This document shows positions 48,091 to 56,747 of a stretch of 64,000 nt of DNA, one piece after another. The position numbers and the translations under genes were made by a program. Position 1 is the stretch's first letter. The number at the start of each line of letters is the position of its first letter. The notes under the pieces were generated by a model. It saw only the letters and a list, made by a program, of their open reading frames with translations. It ran no database searches and was not told where the DNA came from. The DNA is taken from contig NZ_MRDH01000006.1 in assembly GCF_002008225.1 (NCBI RefSeq), forward strand, positions 1 through 64,000, in the 5' to 3' direction. Source of the DNA: Agrobacterium salinitolerans (GTDB lineage Bacteria > Pseudomonadota > Alphaproteobacteria > Rhizobiales > Rhizobiaceae).

Positions 48091-48515
48091 CGTCATCCTC
48101 GGGCTTGTCCCGAGGATCTGCTGTCGCGGGATGCGGAGATGAGCGGTGTCGTTTACATGATGTCCGATAAACCGCGCGGTGTGATCTATACTGGCGTCAC
48201 CAGCGACCTGCCGGGAAGGGTTTATGAACACCGCACCACGTTGCATAAGGGTTACACCGAGAAATACAGGGCAAAGAACCTCGTCTGGTTTGAAACCCAC
48301 CCCAATATCGTGCTGGCAATCCAGCGGGAGAAATCATTGAAGCGTTACATGCGCGAGTGGAAAATTCGGTTGATCGAAGAATTAAATCCGACCTGGTTGG
48401 ACCTTTACGAGCGCATAAACGAAATCGGCAACGCCTATCGGCCGCATGAAAATACGCGGAAGTGGGGCGACTATAATTGACGTGATTAGATCCTCGGGAC
48501 AAGCCCGAGGATGAC
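48091..48515. mobile_element. Palindrome-bounded GIY-YIG cassette inserted between sufB and sufC
   Basis: Perfect 28-bp inverted repeats at 48091-48118 and 48488-48515 (beginning GTCATCCTCGGG, ending CCCGAGGATGAC) enclose one GIY-YIG gene. Each end folds as a 9-bp hairpin with a 5-nt loop. It lies wholly in the sufB-sufC gap, leaving both frames intact. The same hairpin pair without the gene occurs at 15231-15304. I read it as a mobile or formerly mobile REP/MITE-like element. Confidence 0.7.
48139..48480 (+). CDS. GIY-YIG nuclease family protein (UPF0213/UvrC-like domain)
   Basis: A 113-residue single-domain GIY-YIG protein. The hallmark is 'VVYMMSDKPRGVIYTGVTSDLPGRVYEHR' (VYM and IYTG for the two tyrosine motifs, Arg in the next helix), then 'YTEKYRAKNLVWFE' and 'REKSLKRYMREWKIRLI', with a Glu-containing alpha helix. 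Such stand-alone proteins cleave DNA in some systems. It sits between palindromes and is co-oriented with suf genes, but is unlikely to be part of SufBCD assembly. GGAG lies near the ATG. Confidence 0.88.
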   Translation: MSGVVYMMSDKPRGVIYTGVTSDLPGRVYEHRTTLHKGYTEKYRAKNLVWFETHPNIVLAIQREKSLKRYMREWKIRLIEELNPTWLDLYERINEIGNAYRPHENTRKWGDYN

Positions 48516-48594
48516 GGATGCAAAAGTTGAGGCAGGCCCGTAACAGGGCTTACGAGGCGGTCCTTGAAACCGCAATACGGATAGGAACTAAAAC

Positions 48595-49350
48595 ATGCTT
48601 GAAATCATCGACCTGCACGCAAAGATCGCCGATACCGAAACAGAGATCATCAAGGGCCTCAACCTGAAGGTTGCCGCTGGTGAAGTTGCCGCCATCATGG
48701 GGCCGAACGGTTCCGGCAAATCGACGCTCTCCTACATCCTGTCGGGCCGTGAGGACTACGAAGTCACCTCCGGTGACATTCTCTATAACGGCGAGAGCAT
48801 TCTGGAACTGGACGCCGCCGAGCGCGCTGCCAAGGGTATTTTCCTGGCCTTCCAGTATCCGGTCGAAATTCCGGGCGTTGCGACGATGCAATTCCTGAAG
48901 GTTGCGATGAACGAGCAGCGCAAGGCGCGTGGCGAGTCCGAGCTGACGACGCCGGACTTCATCCGCCGCGTCAAGGAAGCTGCCGGCGACCTGAAGATCG
49001 ACATGGAGATGCTGAAGCGTCCGCTGAATGTCGGTTTCTCCGGTGGTGAGAAGAAGCGCGCTGAAATCCTGCAGATGGCGCTGCTTGAGCCGAAACTCTG
49101 CGTTCTCGACGAAACCGATAGCGGTCTCGACATCGACGCGCTGAAGATCGTGGCTGACGGCGTCAACGCGCTGAAGTCGCCGGATCGCGCCACCGTCGTC
49201 ATCACCCACTATCAGCGCCTGCTCGACTACATCGTGCCTGACAGCGTTCACGTTCTCTACAAGGGCAAGATCATCCGCTCGGGTGACAAGGCGCTGGCGC
49301 TGGAGCTGGAAAACAACGGTTACGCCGACATCATCGGTGAAGCGGCCTAA
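48595..49350 (+). CDS. sufC: Fe-S assembly ATPase SufC
   Basis: A 251-residue ABC-type ATPase driving SufBCD. Walker A 'MGPNGSGKSTLSYIL', ABC signature 'GFSGGEKKRAEILQMALLEP', Walker B 'LCVLDETDSGLDIDALK' and H-loop 'VVITHYQRLLDYI' are intact. It follows the inserted cassette by about 80 bases and precedes sufD by 24 bases. Cytosolic. Confidence 0.98.
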   Translation: MLEIIDLHAKIADTETEIIKGLNLKVAAGEVAAIMGPNGSGKSTLSYILSGREDYEVTSGDILYNGESILELDAAERAAKGIFLAFQYPVEIPGVATMQFLKVAMNEQRKARGESELTTPDFIRRVKEAAGDLKIDMEMLKRPLNVGFSGGEKKRAEILQMALLEPKLCVLDETDSGLDIDALKIVADGVNALKSPDRATVVITHYQRLLDYIVPDSVHVLYKGKIIRSGDKALALELENNGYADIIGEAA

Positions 49351-49374
49351 GTCAAAGGCCAGGAGGTGATGTCC

Positions 49375-50646
49375 ATGAACATTCAAGCTACCAACCGGCT
49401 GACGCCAGCGGAAACCGCGCTGGTCGACGCCTACACCGCCAAGTTCAGCGAATTGCCGGGCGACGGCGCTGTTGTTGCCGCGCGTGACGTGCTGTTCGAC
49501 GATCTGAAGACCGGCGGTCTTCCGACCCGCCGCATCGAGGCGTGGCACTATACCGATCTGAAGAGCCTGCTGCGCGCCGTTCCGGAAGACCAGCCGGCGC
49601 CTGTTATCGAGAAGCTGGCGCCGACGGTTGCCGGCTCGCTGGTTGCCTATCTGCAGCATGGCACGGCCGATATCGGCAAGATTGAAGATGTTCGCGTGTC
49701 GCGCTTTGCCGAAAGCCTGCTCGATGGTTCCGCCGCCGCCGGCCTTGCTGAAGCCAGCAAGGATGACGCGATTGGCCGCATCAATGGCAGCTTCGTGCGC
49801 GATGGCCTGGTGCTCGATATACCGGCCGATGCCGATATCGAGAAGCCGATCGAATTGCAGGCGGTCCATGGCGCAGGCCAGGTTCACAGCCGCTTCCCGG
49901 TCCGTTTCGGCAAGGGTTCCAAGGCAACCGTCATCGAGCGTCACCTTTCGGTGACTTCTGATGCGGCCCTCGTGTCCTCGGTCAGCGATATCGTTGTCGA
50001 GGATGGCGCGGAAGTGACCTGGATCATCCTGCAGCAACAGGGGGCGGCCGATATCCATCTTGGCCAGCTGCGCATGAAAATCGGCGCGGACGCCAAGATT
50101 CGCCTGTTCATTGTCAATGCCGGCGGCAAGCTGGTGCGCCAGGAACTGCGCATCGATGTGCAAGGCGAGGGCACTGACCTCATCGTTCGCGGCGTCAACC
50201 TCCTGGGCGGCGAAACCCATACCGACGTGACGATGGTTCTCGGCCACAACGTGCCGAACACGACCTCGACGGAAGTATTCCGCAACGTGGTGTTTGACCG
50301 TGCCAAAGGCATTTTCCAGGGCATGATCCGGGTGGCGCCCGATGCCCAGAAGACCGACGCGAAGATGGCCTGCAATACGCTGCTGATGTCCGACGATGGC
50401 GAGTTCTCGGCAAAGCCGGAACTGGAAATCTTTGCCGATGACGTTCAGTGCGGCCATGGCGCGACGGTTGCCGATATCAGCGACAATCATCTCTATTACC
50501 TGATGGCGCGCGGCGTGCCGCGGGCGAAGGCACGGGCGATGCTCGTCAACGCCTTCGTTGCCGAGATCGTCGAGGAACTGGAAGAAGAAAATCTGGTAGA
50601 GGCGCTGGAGACGATCATCTCCGGCTGGCTGGAACATCATGCCTGA
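49375..50646 (+). CDS. sufD: Fe-S cluster assembly protein SufD
   Basis: A 423-residue SufBCD subunit with the SufB-type beta-helix core and a C-terminal 'QCGHGATVADISDNHLYYLMARGVPRAKARAMLVNAF' that resembles the SufB end, containing the conserved His. The N-terminal helical domain is typical of SufD. ATG 49375 is preferred because AGGAGG lies 8 bases upstream; GTG 49366 and ATG 49369 are too close to that site. It overlaps sufS1 by 8 bases. Confidence 0.97.
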   Translation: MNIQATNRLTPAETALVDAYTAKFSELPGDGAVVAARDVLFDDLKTGGLPTRRIEAWHYTDLKSLLRAVPEDQPAPVIEKLAPTVAGSLVAYLQHGTADIGKIEDVRVSRFAESLLDGSAAAGLAEASKDDAIGRINGSFVRDGLVLDIPADADIEKPIELQAVHGAGQVHSRFPVRFGKGSKATVIERHLSVTSDAALVSSVSDIVVEDGAEVTWIILQQQGAADIHLGQLRMKIGADAKIRLFIVNAGGKLVRQELRIDVQGEGTDLIVRGVNLLGGETHTDVTMVLGHNVPNTTSTEVFRNVVFDRAKGIFQGMIRVAPDAQKTDAKMACNTLLMSDDGEFSAKPELEIFADDVQCGHGATVADISDNHLYYLMARGVPRAKARAMLVNAFVAEIVEELEEENLVEALETIISGWLEHHA

Positions 50647-51889
50647 GAGCGAACGCGCCGCATTGGCGGCCCCTTATGACATCGAAGCCGTGCGGAAGGA
50701 TTTCCCGATCCTGTCGCGCGAGGTCTATGGCAAGCCGCTCACCTATCTCGACAACGGCGCGTCCGCTCAAAAACCGCAGGTGGTGATCGACGCCGTTTCG
50801 CATGCTTATGCGAACGAATACGCCAATGTGCATCGCGGCCTGCATTTTCTCTCCAATGCCGCAACCGACGCCTATGAGGCGGCGCGCGAAAAGGTGCGCC
50901 GGTTCCTCAATGCCGGTTCGGTGGACGAGATCGTCTTCACCAAATCCTCCACCGAGGCGATCAATACGGTTGCCTATGGTTACGGCATGCCCAAGATCGG
51001 CGAGGGCGACGAGATCGTCATCTCGATCATGGAGCACCACTCCAATATCGTGCCGTGGCACTTCATTCGCGAGCGGCAAGGCGCCAAGCTCGTGTGGGTG
51101 CCTGTTGACGATGATGGCGCGTTCCATATCGAGGCTTTCGAAAAGAGCCTGACGGAGCGTACCAAGCTCGTTGCCATCACCCATATGTCGAATGCGCTCG
51201 GCACCATCGTGCCGGTCAAGGAAATCTGCCGCATCGCCCATGAGCGCGGCATTCCGGTGTTGATCGATGGTTCGCAGGGTGCCGTTCACATGCCGGTCGA
51301 TGTTCGTGACATCGATTGCGACTGGTATGTGATGACCGGCCACAAGCTCTACGGCCCCTCGGGCATCGGTGTGCTCTATGGCAAGGCCGACCGGCTGCGC
51401 GAGATGCGGCCGTTTCAGGGCGGCGGCGAGATGATCCTCGACGTTTCCGAAGAAAATGTCACCTATAACGAGCCGCCGCATCGTTTCGAAGCCGGCACGC
51501 CGCCCATCGTGCAGGCGATCGGGCTCGGTTATGCGCTCGATTATATGGATAATCTCGGCCGCGCCGCGATTGCGGCACACGAGGCCGATCTTGCCGCTTA
51601 TGCCGCCGAGCGGTTGCGCGAGATCAATTCGCTGCGCATCATCGGCAATGCGCCTGACAAGGGCGGTATCTTCTCTTTTGAGCTTGAGGGCATTCACGCC
51701 CATGACGTCTCGATGGTGATCGACCGGCGCGGCGTTGCGGTACGTGCGGGCACCCATTGCGCCATGCCGCTCTTGAAACGCTTCGGCGTCACCTCCACAT
51801 GCCGGGCGTCGTTCGGCCTTTACAATACCCGCGCCGAAGTAGACTCTCTTGTTGAGGCGCTGGAATATGCGCGCAAATTTTTCGCCTGA
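50639..51889 (+). CDS. sufS1: Cysteine desulfurase SufS (class II)
   Basis: A 416-residue PLP-dependent desulfurase. 'YDIEAVRKDFPILSREVYGKPLTYLDNGASAQKP' is the SufS N-terminus. The PLP Lys is in 'YVMTGHKLYGPSGIGVLYGK', and the catalytic Cys in the short class II loop 'VRAGTHCAMPLL'. It thus differs from the class I desulfurase at 45245, so the operon carries two desulfurase classes. It overlaps the sufD end by 8 bases. No SufE gene is seen in the window. Confidence 0.97.
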   Translation: MPESERAALAAPYDIEAVRKDFPILSREVYGKPLTYLDNGASAQKPQVVIDAVSHAYANEYANVHRGLHFLSNAATDAYEAAREKVRRFLNAGSVDEIVFTKSSTEAINTVAYGYGMPKIGEGDEIVISIMEHHSNIVPWHFIRERQGAKLVWVPVDDDGAFHIEAFEKSLTERTKLVAITHMSNALGTIVPVKEICRIAHERGIPVLIDGSQGAVHMPVDVRDIDCDWYVMTGHKLYGPSGIGVLYGKADRLREMRPFQGGGEMILDVSEENVTYNEPPHRFEAGTPPIVQAIGLGYALDYMDNLGRAAIAAHEADLAAYAAERLREINSLRIIGNAPDKGGIFSFELEGIHAHDVSMVIDRRGVAVRAGTHCAMPLLKRFGVTSTCRASFGLYNTRAEVDSLVEALEYARKFFA

Positions 51890-51926
51890 TATCGGCATGA
51901 ATGAGATCAGGATTGAGGATCAGACC

Positions 51927-52310
51927 ATGACTGCGGAAGCCACTGCAAAGACATCCGATGCGACCGAAGAAGCGGCAAAGCCGTCTTCCATTCCGCCTGA
52001 CGAGCTGGCGCGTCTCAGCGACGACGTGATCTCGGCGTTGAAAACCGTCTACGACCCGGAAATTCCAGCCGATATTTTCGAACTCGGCCTGATCTACAAG
52101 ATCGACATCGAGGACGACCGGATGGTCAAGATCGTCATGACGCTGACGGCACCCGGTTGCCCGGTGGCGGGCGAAATGCCCGGTTGGGTGGAAAACGCGG
52201 TCGGCGCCGTCGAGGGTGTTTCCGGCGTTACCGTCGAAATGACCTTTGACCCGCCGTGGACGCCGGACCGGATGTCGGAAGAAGCGCAGGTCGCCGTCGG
52301 CTGGTACTGA
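51927..52310 (+). CDS. sufX: SUF-linked DUF59 (MIP18/SufT-like) protein
   Basis: A 127-residue protein with the DUF59/MIP18 domain 'DDVISALKTVYDPEIPADIFELGLIYKI' (DPEIP motif) and the Cys motif 'LTAPGCPVAGEMPGW'. Related PaaD and SufT proteins act in Fe-S cluster maturation or transfer. ATG 51927 has GAGGA at ideal spacing, though the frame begins at 51849; the N-terminal 40 residues are Ala/Glu-rich. Fifth Suf-type protein in the sufS2-B-C-D-S1-X-A order. Confidence 0.92.
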   Translation: MTAEATAKTSDATEEAAKPSSIPPDELARLSDDVISALKTVYDPEIPADIFELGLIYKIDIEDDRMVKIVMTLTAPGCPVAGEMPGWVENAVGAVEGVSGVTVEMTFDPPWTPDRMSEEAQVAVGWY

Positions 52311-52415
52311 TTTGATTTTGACTGAAGTCATCCCTTGATGACATCGTCAGGCGAACTTAAATTGAATTCCATAAGCATCGAGCCTTGAACTCGATTGTCG
52401 AAGGAGAATGGGCCC

Positions 52416-52805
52416 ATGGGCTTCGCAGTTATGACCATGACCGGGGCTGCCGCCTCGCGCGTTAAAGCAATCGTCGAAAATTCCGGACCGGACGCCAAGG
52501 GCGTGCGCGTCGGCATCAAGAAGGGCGGCTGCGCAGGCATGGAATATACCATCGACCTCGTGACCGAGCCGGATGCGAAGGACGATCTCGTGGAATTCGA
52601 GGGCGCGAAGGTCTGGGTTCAGCCCTCTGCCGTGCTTTATCTGCTCGGCACCCAGATGGATTTCGAGGTGACCAAGATGCGCTCGGGTTTCACCTTCAAC
52701 AACCCGAACCAGACTTCCGCCTGCGGCTGCGGCGAGTCGGTCGAGCTAAAGCCCGCGGATCTCGCGGCGCTGGCGAAGCAGCGCGAGGCAGAGGCCAGCG
52801 TTTGA
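52416..52805 (+). CDS. sufA: A-type Fe-S carrier SufA/IscA-like
   Basis: A 129-residue A-type carrier with the three conserved cysteines in 'KKGGCAGMEYTI' and 'QTSACGCGESVEL', ready to bind a [2Fe-2S] or [4Fe-4S] cluster and pass it to apoproteins. AAGGAG lies 9 bases before the ATG at 52416. Last gene of the suf operon, about 105 bases after sufX. No terminator was obvious; a palindromic element follows. Confidence 0.97.
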   Translation: MGFAVMTMTGAAASRVKAIVENSGPDAKGVRVGIKKGGCAGMEYTIDLVTEPDAKDDLVEFEGAKVWVQPSAVLYLLGTQMDFEVTKMRSGFTFNNPNQTSACGCGESVELKPADLAALAKQREAEASV

Positions 52806-52926
52806 TTTGATGCGGCTGCGCGTCATTTTCGGGCGCGACCAAAAGACCTTTGGCTCTCAACGCCTTGTAAAACCCTCCATATGTTATCACCTTTACCGTG
52901 CTTATAGAGCGAGCGGTTGCCGCTTG

Positions 52927-53049
52927 TTTCTTCTCCCCGCCGGGGAGAAGGTCGCGGCAGCGGGATGAGGGGGCGAGGGTGGTGGGATACGGCAACGTTG
53001 CCCCCTCATCCGACCCTTCGGGCCACCTTCTCCCCGGCGGGGAGAAGAA
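52927..53049. repeat. Palindromic intergenic element with hairpin ends
   Basis: Both ends carry CTTCTCCCCGCCGGGGAGAAG, a 21-bp palindrome, and the arms pair further: left 52927-52974, right 53000-53049, with imperfect stretches, and a GGCAACGTTGCC palindrome in the middle. A Rhizobiaceae-type repeat, distinct from those at 44117 and 48091. It occupies most of the sufA-macB gap. Confidence 0.8.
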
Positions 53050-53084
53050 ATATGCCGCTACGTGGTGCGAAGCTGATTACATTT

Positions 53085-54293
53085 TCACTCGTGCCGCAGC
53101 GCCTCGATCGGGCTCAAACTCGCTGCCCGCCGCGCCGGGAAATAGCCGAAAATAACCCCGATGGCCGCTGAAAAAGCGAAGGCGAGGAAGATGATCGACG
53201 GGCTGGTAACGAAGGGCACGTTGAGGAAGCTGACGACGCCATAAGCAAGGCCGAGACCCGTGAGAATTCCGACGAGACCGCCGAAGGCGGAGAGCATGAC
53301 GGCTTCCACTAGAAACTGCGTCAGCACCTGTTTTTCCAGCGCGCCGATGGCAAGACGAATGCCGATTTCGCGGGTGCGCTCGGTTACCGACACCAGCATG
53401 ATGTTCATGATGCCGATGCCGCCGACCAGCAGGCTGACCGCCGCGACCGCACCCAGAAGCCCGGTCAGCAACGTCGTCGTGCCGGTCATGGCCGAGGCGA
53501 TCTGCGTCATGTCGTTGACGGTGAAATCATCCTCGCGGCCGATGTTGATGCGGCGGCGCTCGCGTAGCAGGTTCTGCAGGTCGCTCTGCACCTTGGCGGT
53601 GGAAACGCCATCCTGCGCCGAAACCATGATCGAGGAAATGGTGGTGGTGCCGCCGATGCGCCGCTGATGGATTTTCAGCGGCATGATGATGGTGTCGTCC
53701 TGATCGTCTCCGAGGCCGGACTGGCCTTTTCGGGCGAGAACACCGATGACGGGGCAGGAGATGTTGCTGACGCGGATCGTCTGCCCGACAGGGTTTTCCG
53801 CGCCGAAGAGTTCCTGACGCACCGTTTCGCCGATGATGCAGCCGATCTGGCCGCCTCGATCCTCGGCGGGCTGGAAGTCGCGGCCGAGCGCGATGGTCCA
53901 GTCCTGCGCGATCAGATAGTCATTGGTGGTGCCGATGACGCTCGTCTGGTGGTTCTTGCCGCCGAAAATGACGGTTGCGGCGGAACTGCGGTTCTGCGGG
54001 GCAACGGCGCGGATGCCCGATATCTGATTGCGGATGGCCTCGACATCGCGGTCATCGAAGCGCTTGGCCTCGGTGCTGGCGCGGCCGGGGCCAAACTGAC
54101 CGGGACGAACGAACAGCATGTTGGTACCGAGCCGCGACAATTCCGATTTCACCTGTTCCGTCGTGCCGTTGCCGATGGTGACCATGGCGATGACGGCGGC
54201 GACACCGATGACGACGCCGAGCACGGTGAGGAAGGAGCGCAGCAGGTTGCGGCTGATGGCGCGCAGCGCAAGACGCGACGTTTCAAAGAACAT
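53085..54293 (-). CDS. ABC transporter permease, MacB-like (FtsX fold)
   Basis: A 402-residue permease with an N-terminal helix, a large periplasmic MacB_PCD domain (about 45-250) and three C-terminal helices with '[31 protein letters not shown]' typical of FtsX-like exporters. E. coli MacB is a fused ATPase-permease; here the ATPase is separate. ATG 54293 chosen; overlaps the ATPase gene by 11 bases. Export of macrolides, peptides or heme-like compounds is inferred only from family. Confidence 0.9.
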   Translation of the reverse strand: MFFETSRLALRAISRNLLRSFLTVLGVVIGVAAVIAMVTIGNGTTEQVKSELSRLGTNMLFVRPGQFGPGRASTEAKRFDDRDVEAIRNQISGIRAVAPQNRSSAATVIFGGKNHQTSVIGTTNDYLIAQDWTIALGRDFQPAEDRGGQIGCIIGETVRQELFGAENPVGQTIRVSNISCPVIGVLARKGQSGLGDDQDDTIIMPLKIHQRRIGGTTTISSIMVSAQDGVSTAKVQSDLQNLLRERRRINIGREDDFTVNDMTQIASAMTGTTTLLTGLLGAVAAVSLLVGGIGIMNIMLVSVTERTREIGIRLAIGALEKQVLTQFLVEAVMLSAFGGLVGILTGLGLAYGVVSFLNVPFVTSPSIIFLAFAFSAAIGVIFGYFPARRAASLSPIEALRHE

Positions 54294-55002
54294 CGGCGGT
54301 CTCCTTGTCGGCGACCGCGCTGTCGGAGGCGAGGTGGCCATCAACGAAGCGCAGCAGGCGTCCGGCATGGGCGGCGATGTCCTCTTCATGGGTGACCATG
54401 ACGACCGTGATACCCCTGTCGCGATTGAGCGCGGTGATCAGCTCCATGATCTCGTTGCTGGTCTTCGTGTCGAGGTTACCTGTCGGTTCGTCTGCCAGAA
54501 GCAGGGCAGGGCGGGTGACGATGGCGCGCGCAATGGCCACACGCTGCTGCTGGCCGCCGGAAAGCTCCTGCGTGGTGTGATCCTCGCGACCCTTAAGACC
54601 CACCTGCGCCAGCGCCTCCATGGCGCGGGCGCGCCGCTCTGAGGCCTTCATGCCGCGATAAACCAGCGGCAGCTCGACATTTTCCACCGCCGAGGTGCGG
54701 GAGAGAAGATTGAAGCCCTGAAACACGAAACCCAGCATGTGCCGACGCAGCAGTGTCAGATGTTCATTGTCGAAGCCGCTGGTCGGCACGCCCTGAAACA
54801 GATATTCGCCAGCCGTGGGCACATCCAGACAGCCGATGATGTTCATCGAGGTGGATTTGCCCGACCCTGACGGCCCCATGATGGCGACGAATTCCTTTTC
54901 ACGAATGGACAGGCTGACGCCATCGAGCGCGCGGATGGTCGCTTCGCCCCGGCCATATTGCTTGACGACATCACGGAATTCGATGAGTGGCGGCTGTTGC
55001 AT
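54283..55002 (-). CDS. ABC transporter ATPase, MacB/LolD class
   Basis: A 239-residue ATP-binding subunit. Walker A '[16 protein letters not shown]', signature '[16 protein letters not shown]', Walker B '[16 protein letters not shown]', H-loop '[20 protein letters not shown]'. The LolD/MacB subgroup Q-loop '[23 protein letters not shown]' is clear. It overlaps the permease gene by 11 bases and follows the adaptor by 13 bases, forming a MacA-ATPase-permease operon. Confidence 0.95.
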   Translation of the reverse strand: MQQPPLIEFRDVVKQYGRGEATIRALDGVSLSIREKEFVAIMGPSGSGKSTSMNIIGCLDVPTAGEYLFQGVPTSGFDNEHLTLLRRHMLGFVFQGFNLLSRTSAVENVELPLVYRGMKASERRARAMEALAQVGLKGREDHTTQELSGGQQQRVAIARAIVTRPALLLADEPTGNLDTKTSNEIMELITALNRDRGITVVMVTHEEDIAAHAGRLLRFVDGHLASDSAVADKETADVL

Positions 55003-55015
55003 GCGGTTCTCCCCG

Positions 55016-56314
55016 TCAGCCGGCGTTGCGGGCCGTAGCGTCGGTAATCACCTGGTCATCGGCTTTCAGCTCACCCGATTTTACAACCGTATGCTGGCCA
55101 TCGGTGGAGCCGGTTTCAATGGCGACGGAGACGGGCGCGTTGTTGCGCAGCACCCAGACCGTTCTTTTGCCCCGCGCCGCCTGGCCGGCGTCGCGGTTCT
55201 GCGAACGGCCCATGCGGGGCGGGCGGAACAGGCCCATCAACCCACCGCCACGGGAGGCGGATTCGCGCGGCGGGGTATAACGCAGCGCTGAATTCGGCAC
55301 CAGCAGCGCATCCTTGATCTCTTCGACGACGATATTGGCGGTCGCCGTCATGCCCGGGCGCAGCAGCAGTTCTTCATTATCGACCGTCAATATGCCCTTG
55401 TAGGTCACCACGTTGGAAACGGTTTCGGAGGCGAAGCGGACAGTCTCGATCTCGGCCGGGAAGCTGCGGTCGGGATAGGCATCGACATTGAAGGTGGCTT
55501 TCTGCCCGGTCTCCACCTTGCCGACATCGGCCTCATCCACCGAAACCTGCAATTCCATGTGACGCAGATCACCGGCGATGGTGAAGAGCACAGGGGCGTT
55601 GAGCGAGGAGGCGACGGTGGCGCCGGGATCGACGCTGCGGGTGAGGATCACGCCATCGATGGGCGAGACGATCTTGGCCTTGCCGAGATTGACCTCGGCA
55701 AGCCGCAGATCGGCTTCCGCCGAAAGCACGGTTGCCTCGTTCACCTCCAGCGTCGCGGCGGCGGCATCATGGGTGAATTGTGCGGCATCCAGATCCTGCT
55801 GGCTGGACACCCGGTTCTGCACCAGCGACCGCAGGCGCTCCATGGATGTCTTGGCCGAGCCGAGATCGGCGCGCGCCTTCAGCACATTGGCCTTGGCGGA
55901 GGCGAGCTTGGCGCGGGCGCTCTGGACGTCGGCCTCCAGCTTGTTGGTATCCAGCTCCGCCAGAACGTCTCCGGCCTTTACCGGGCTATTATAGGTGACG
56001 TTGACCTTGCGCACCGTGCCAGACAATTCGCTCGATATATCGACCTGATCCGTCGGCTGAACCGAACCGGTGGAGGTGACGATGACGGAAAGATCGCCCT
56101 GACGGGCCGCTTCCGTGGTGTAGTTGTAGGCAACCCCCGCCGCGCGCGACTGGTAATAATAACCAAGACCGCCGCCGATCAAAATGATGGCCGCCGCGAC
56201 ATAGAGAAACCGGCGCGATTTCTTCTTTCGGCCGTTTCTGTTCGTTCCCAGAATCTCCCGCAGATCGGGCTGGGTGTCTGGTGTATCGCGGCCACTGCCG
56301 TTGGCGTCATTCAT
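55016..56314 (-). CDS. Periplasmic adaptor (MacA/HlyD-like) of the ABC export set
   Basis: A 432-residue membrane-fusion protein: N-terminal cytoplasmic basic tail, one transmembrane segment (about 36-58), lipoyl-like half-motif 'GSVQPTDQVDISSELSGTVRKVNVT', a coiled-coil hairpin (about 130-225), then 'VEIVSPIDGVILTRSVDPG'-type second lipoyl half and beta-barrel. The C-terminal Arg/Gly-rich insertion is unusual. ATG 56314 chosen. Works with the ATPase and permease to export to a TolC-like channel, which is not in the window. Confidence 0.92.
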   Translation of the reverse strand: MNDANGSGRDTPDTQPDLREILGTNRNGRKKKSRRFLYVAAAIILIGGGLGYYYQSRAAGVAYNYTTEAARQGDLSVIVTSTGSVQPTDQVDISSELSGTVRKVNVTYNSPVKAGDVLAELDTNKLEADVQSARAKLASAKANVLKARADLGSAKTSMERLRSLVQNRVSSQQDLDAAQFTHDAAAATLEVNEATVLSAEADLRLAEVNLGKAKIVSPIDGVILTRSVDPGATVASSLNAPVLFTIAGDLRHMELQVSVDEADVGKVETGQKATFNVDAYPDRSFPAEIETVRFASETVSNVVTYKGILTVDNEELLLRPGMTATANIVVEEIKDALLVPNSALRYTPPRESASRGGGLMGLFRPPRMGRSQNRDAGQAARGKRTVWVLRNNAPVSVAIETGSTDGQHTVVKSGELKADDQVITDATARNAG

Positions 56315-56552
56315 TCTCGTCACCCGCAAAATTCAAAATGCCACAGAGGGTTGTTTCCGCTCCGCGATTTGTCTGTCCATCTGTCGCCGTTGTATTCCTC
56401 TGATTGTGGGAAGTGACATAGCTTGCCCTAAGGGTGAAGTGAAAACTTGGTAATATTTATGATAGTTCTGGTCTGCTAGAGATAGGTATTGGAAAAGCCG
56501 ATGCCATCTTTAGGGCAGAGGTTTCAGCAGCGACACTCAGGACGATGATGAA

Positions 56553-56708
56553 ATGAACGACAACGTGGTGAAGTTCCGCAAACCGGCGCCGCCGAAAAAA
56601 CCGCGCCAGCCGATGGGTCCGAAAGGGAAGAAGGCGCTGACGATTGTTGCTGTCATCGCGTTTTTTGTGGCGGCTTGGGGGTATTTCACGCTGATGGGGC
56701 AGGGGTAG
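56553..56708 (+). CDS. 51-residue single-pass membrane protein
   Basis: The ORF encodes a basic, proline-rich N-terminus (MNDNVVKFRKPAPPKKPRQ) and a single hydrophobic helix (LTIVAVIAFFVAAWGYFTL). Such small proteins often sit between transporter operons in rhizobia. No strong ribosome-binding site, only a GGA-containing stretch. It lies in the divergent region between the adaptor and DUF429 genes. No family recognised. Confidence 0.5.
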   Translation: MNDNVVKFRKPAPPKKPRQPMGPKGKKALTIVAVIAFFVAAWGYFTLMGQG

Positions 56709-56747
56709 GGCTCGGCTGCTTGCGGCGGGTACGCTGGGGGCGATGGT

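Noticed and set aside
48550-50640. 696-codon minus-strand open frame opposite sufC and sufD
   Set aside because: Shadow of highly GC-biased coding strands; the product has the Arg/His/Gly-rich composition of an antisense frame and no family match, while sufC and sufD are certain.
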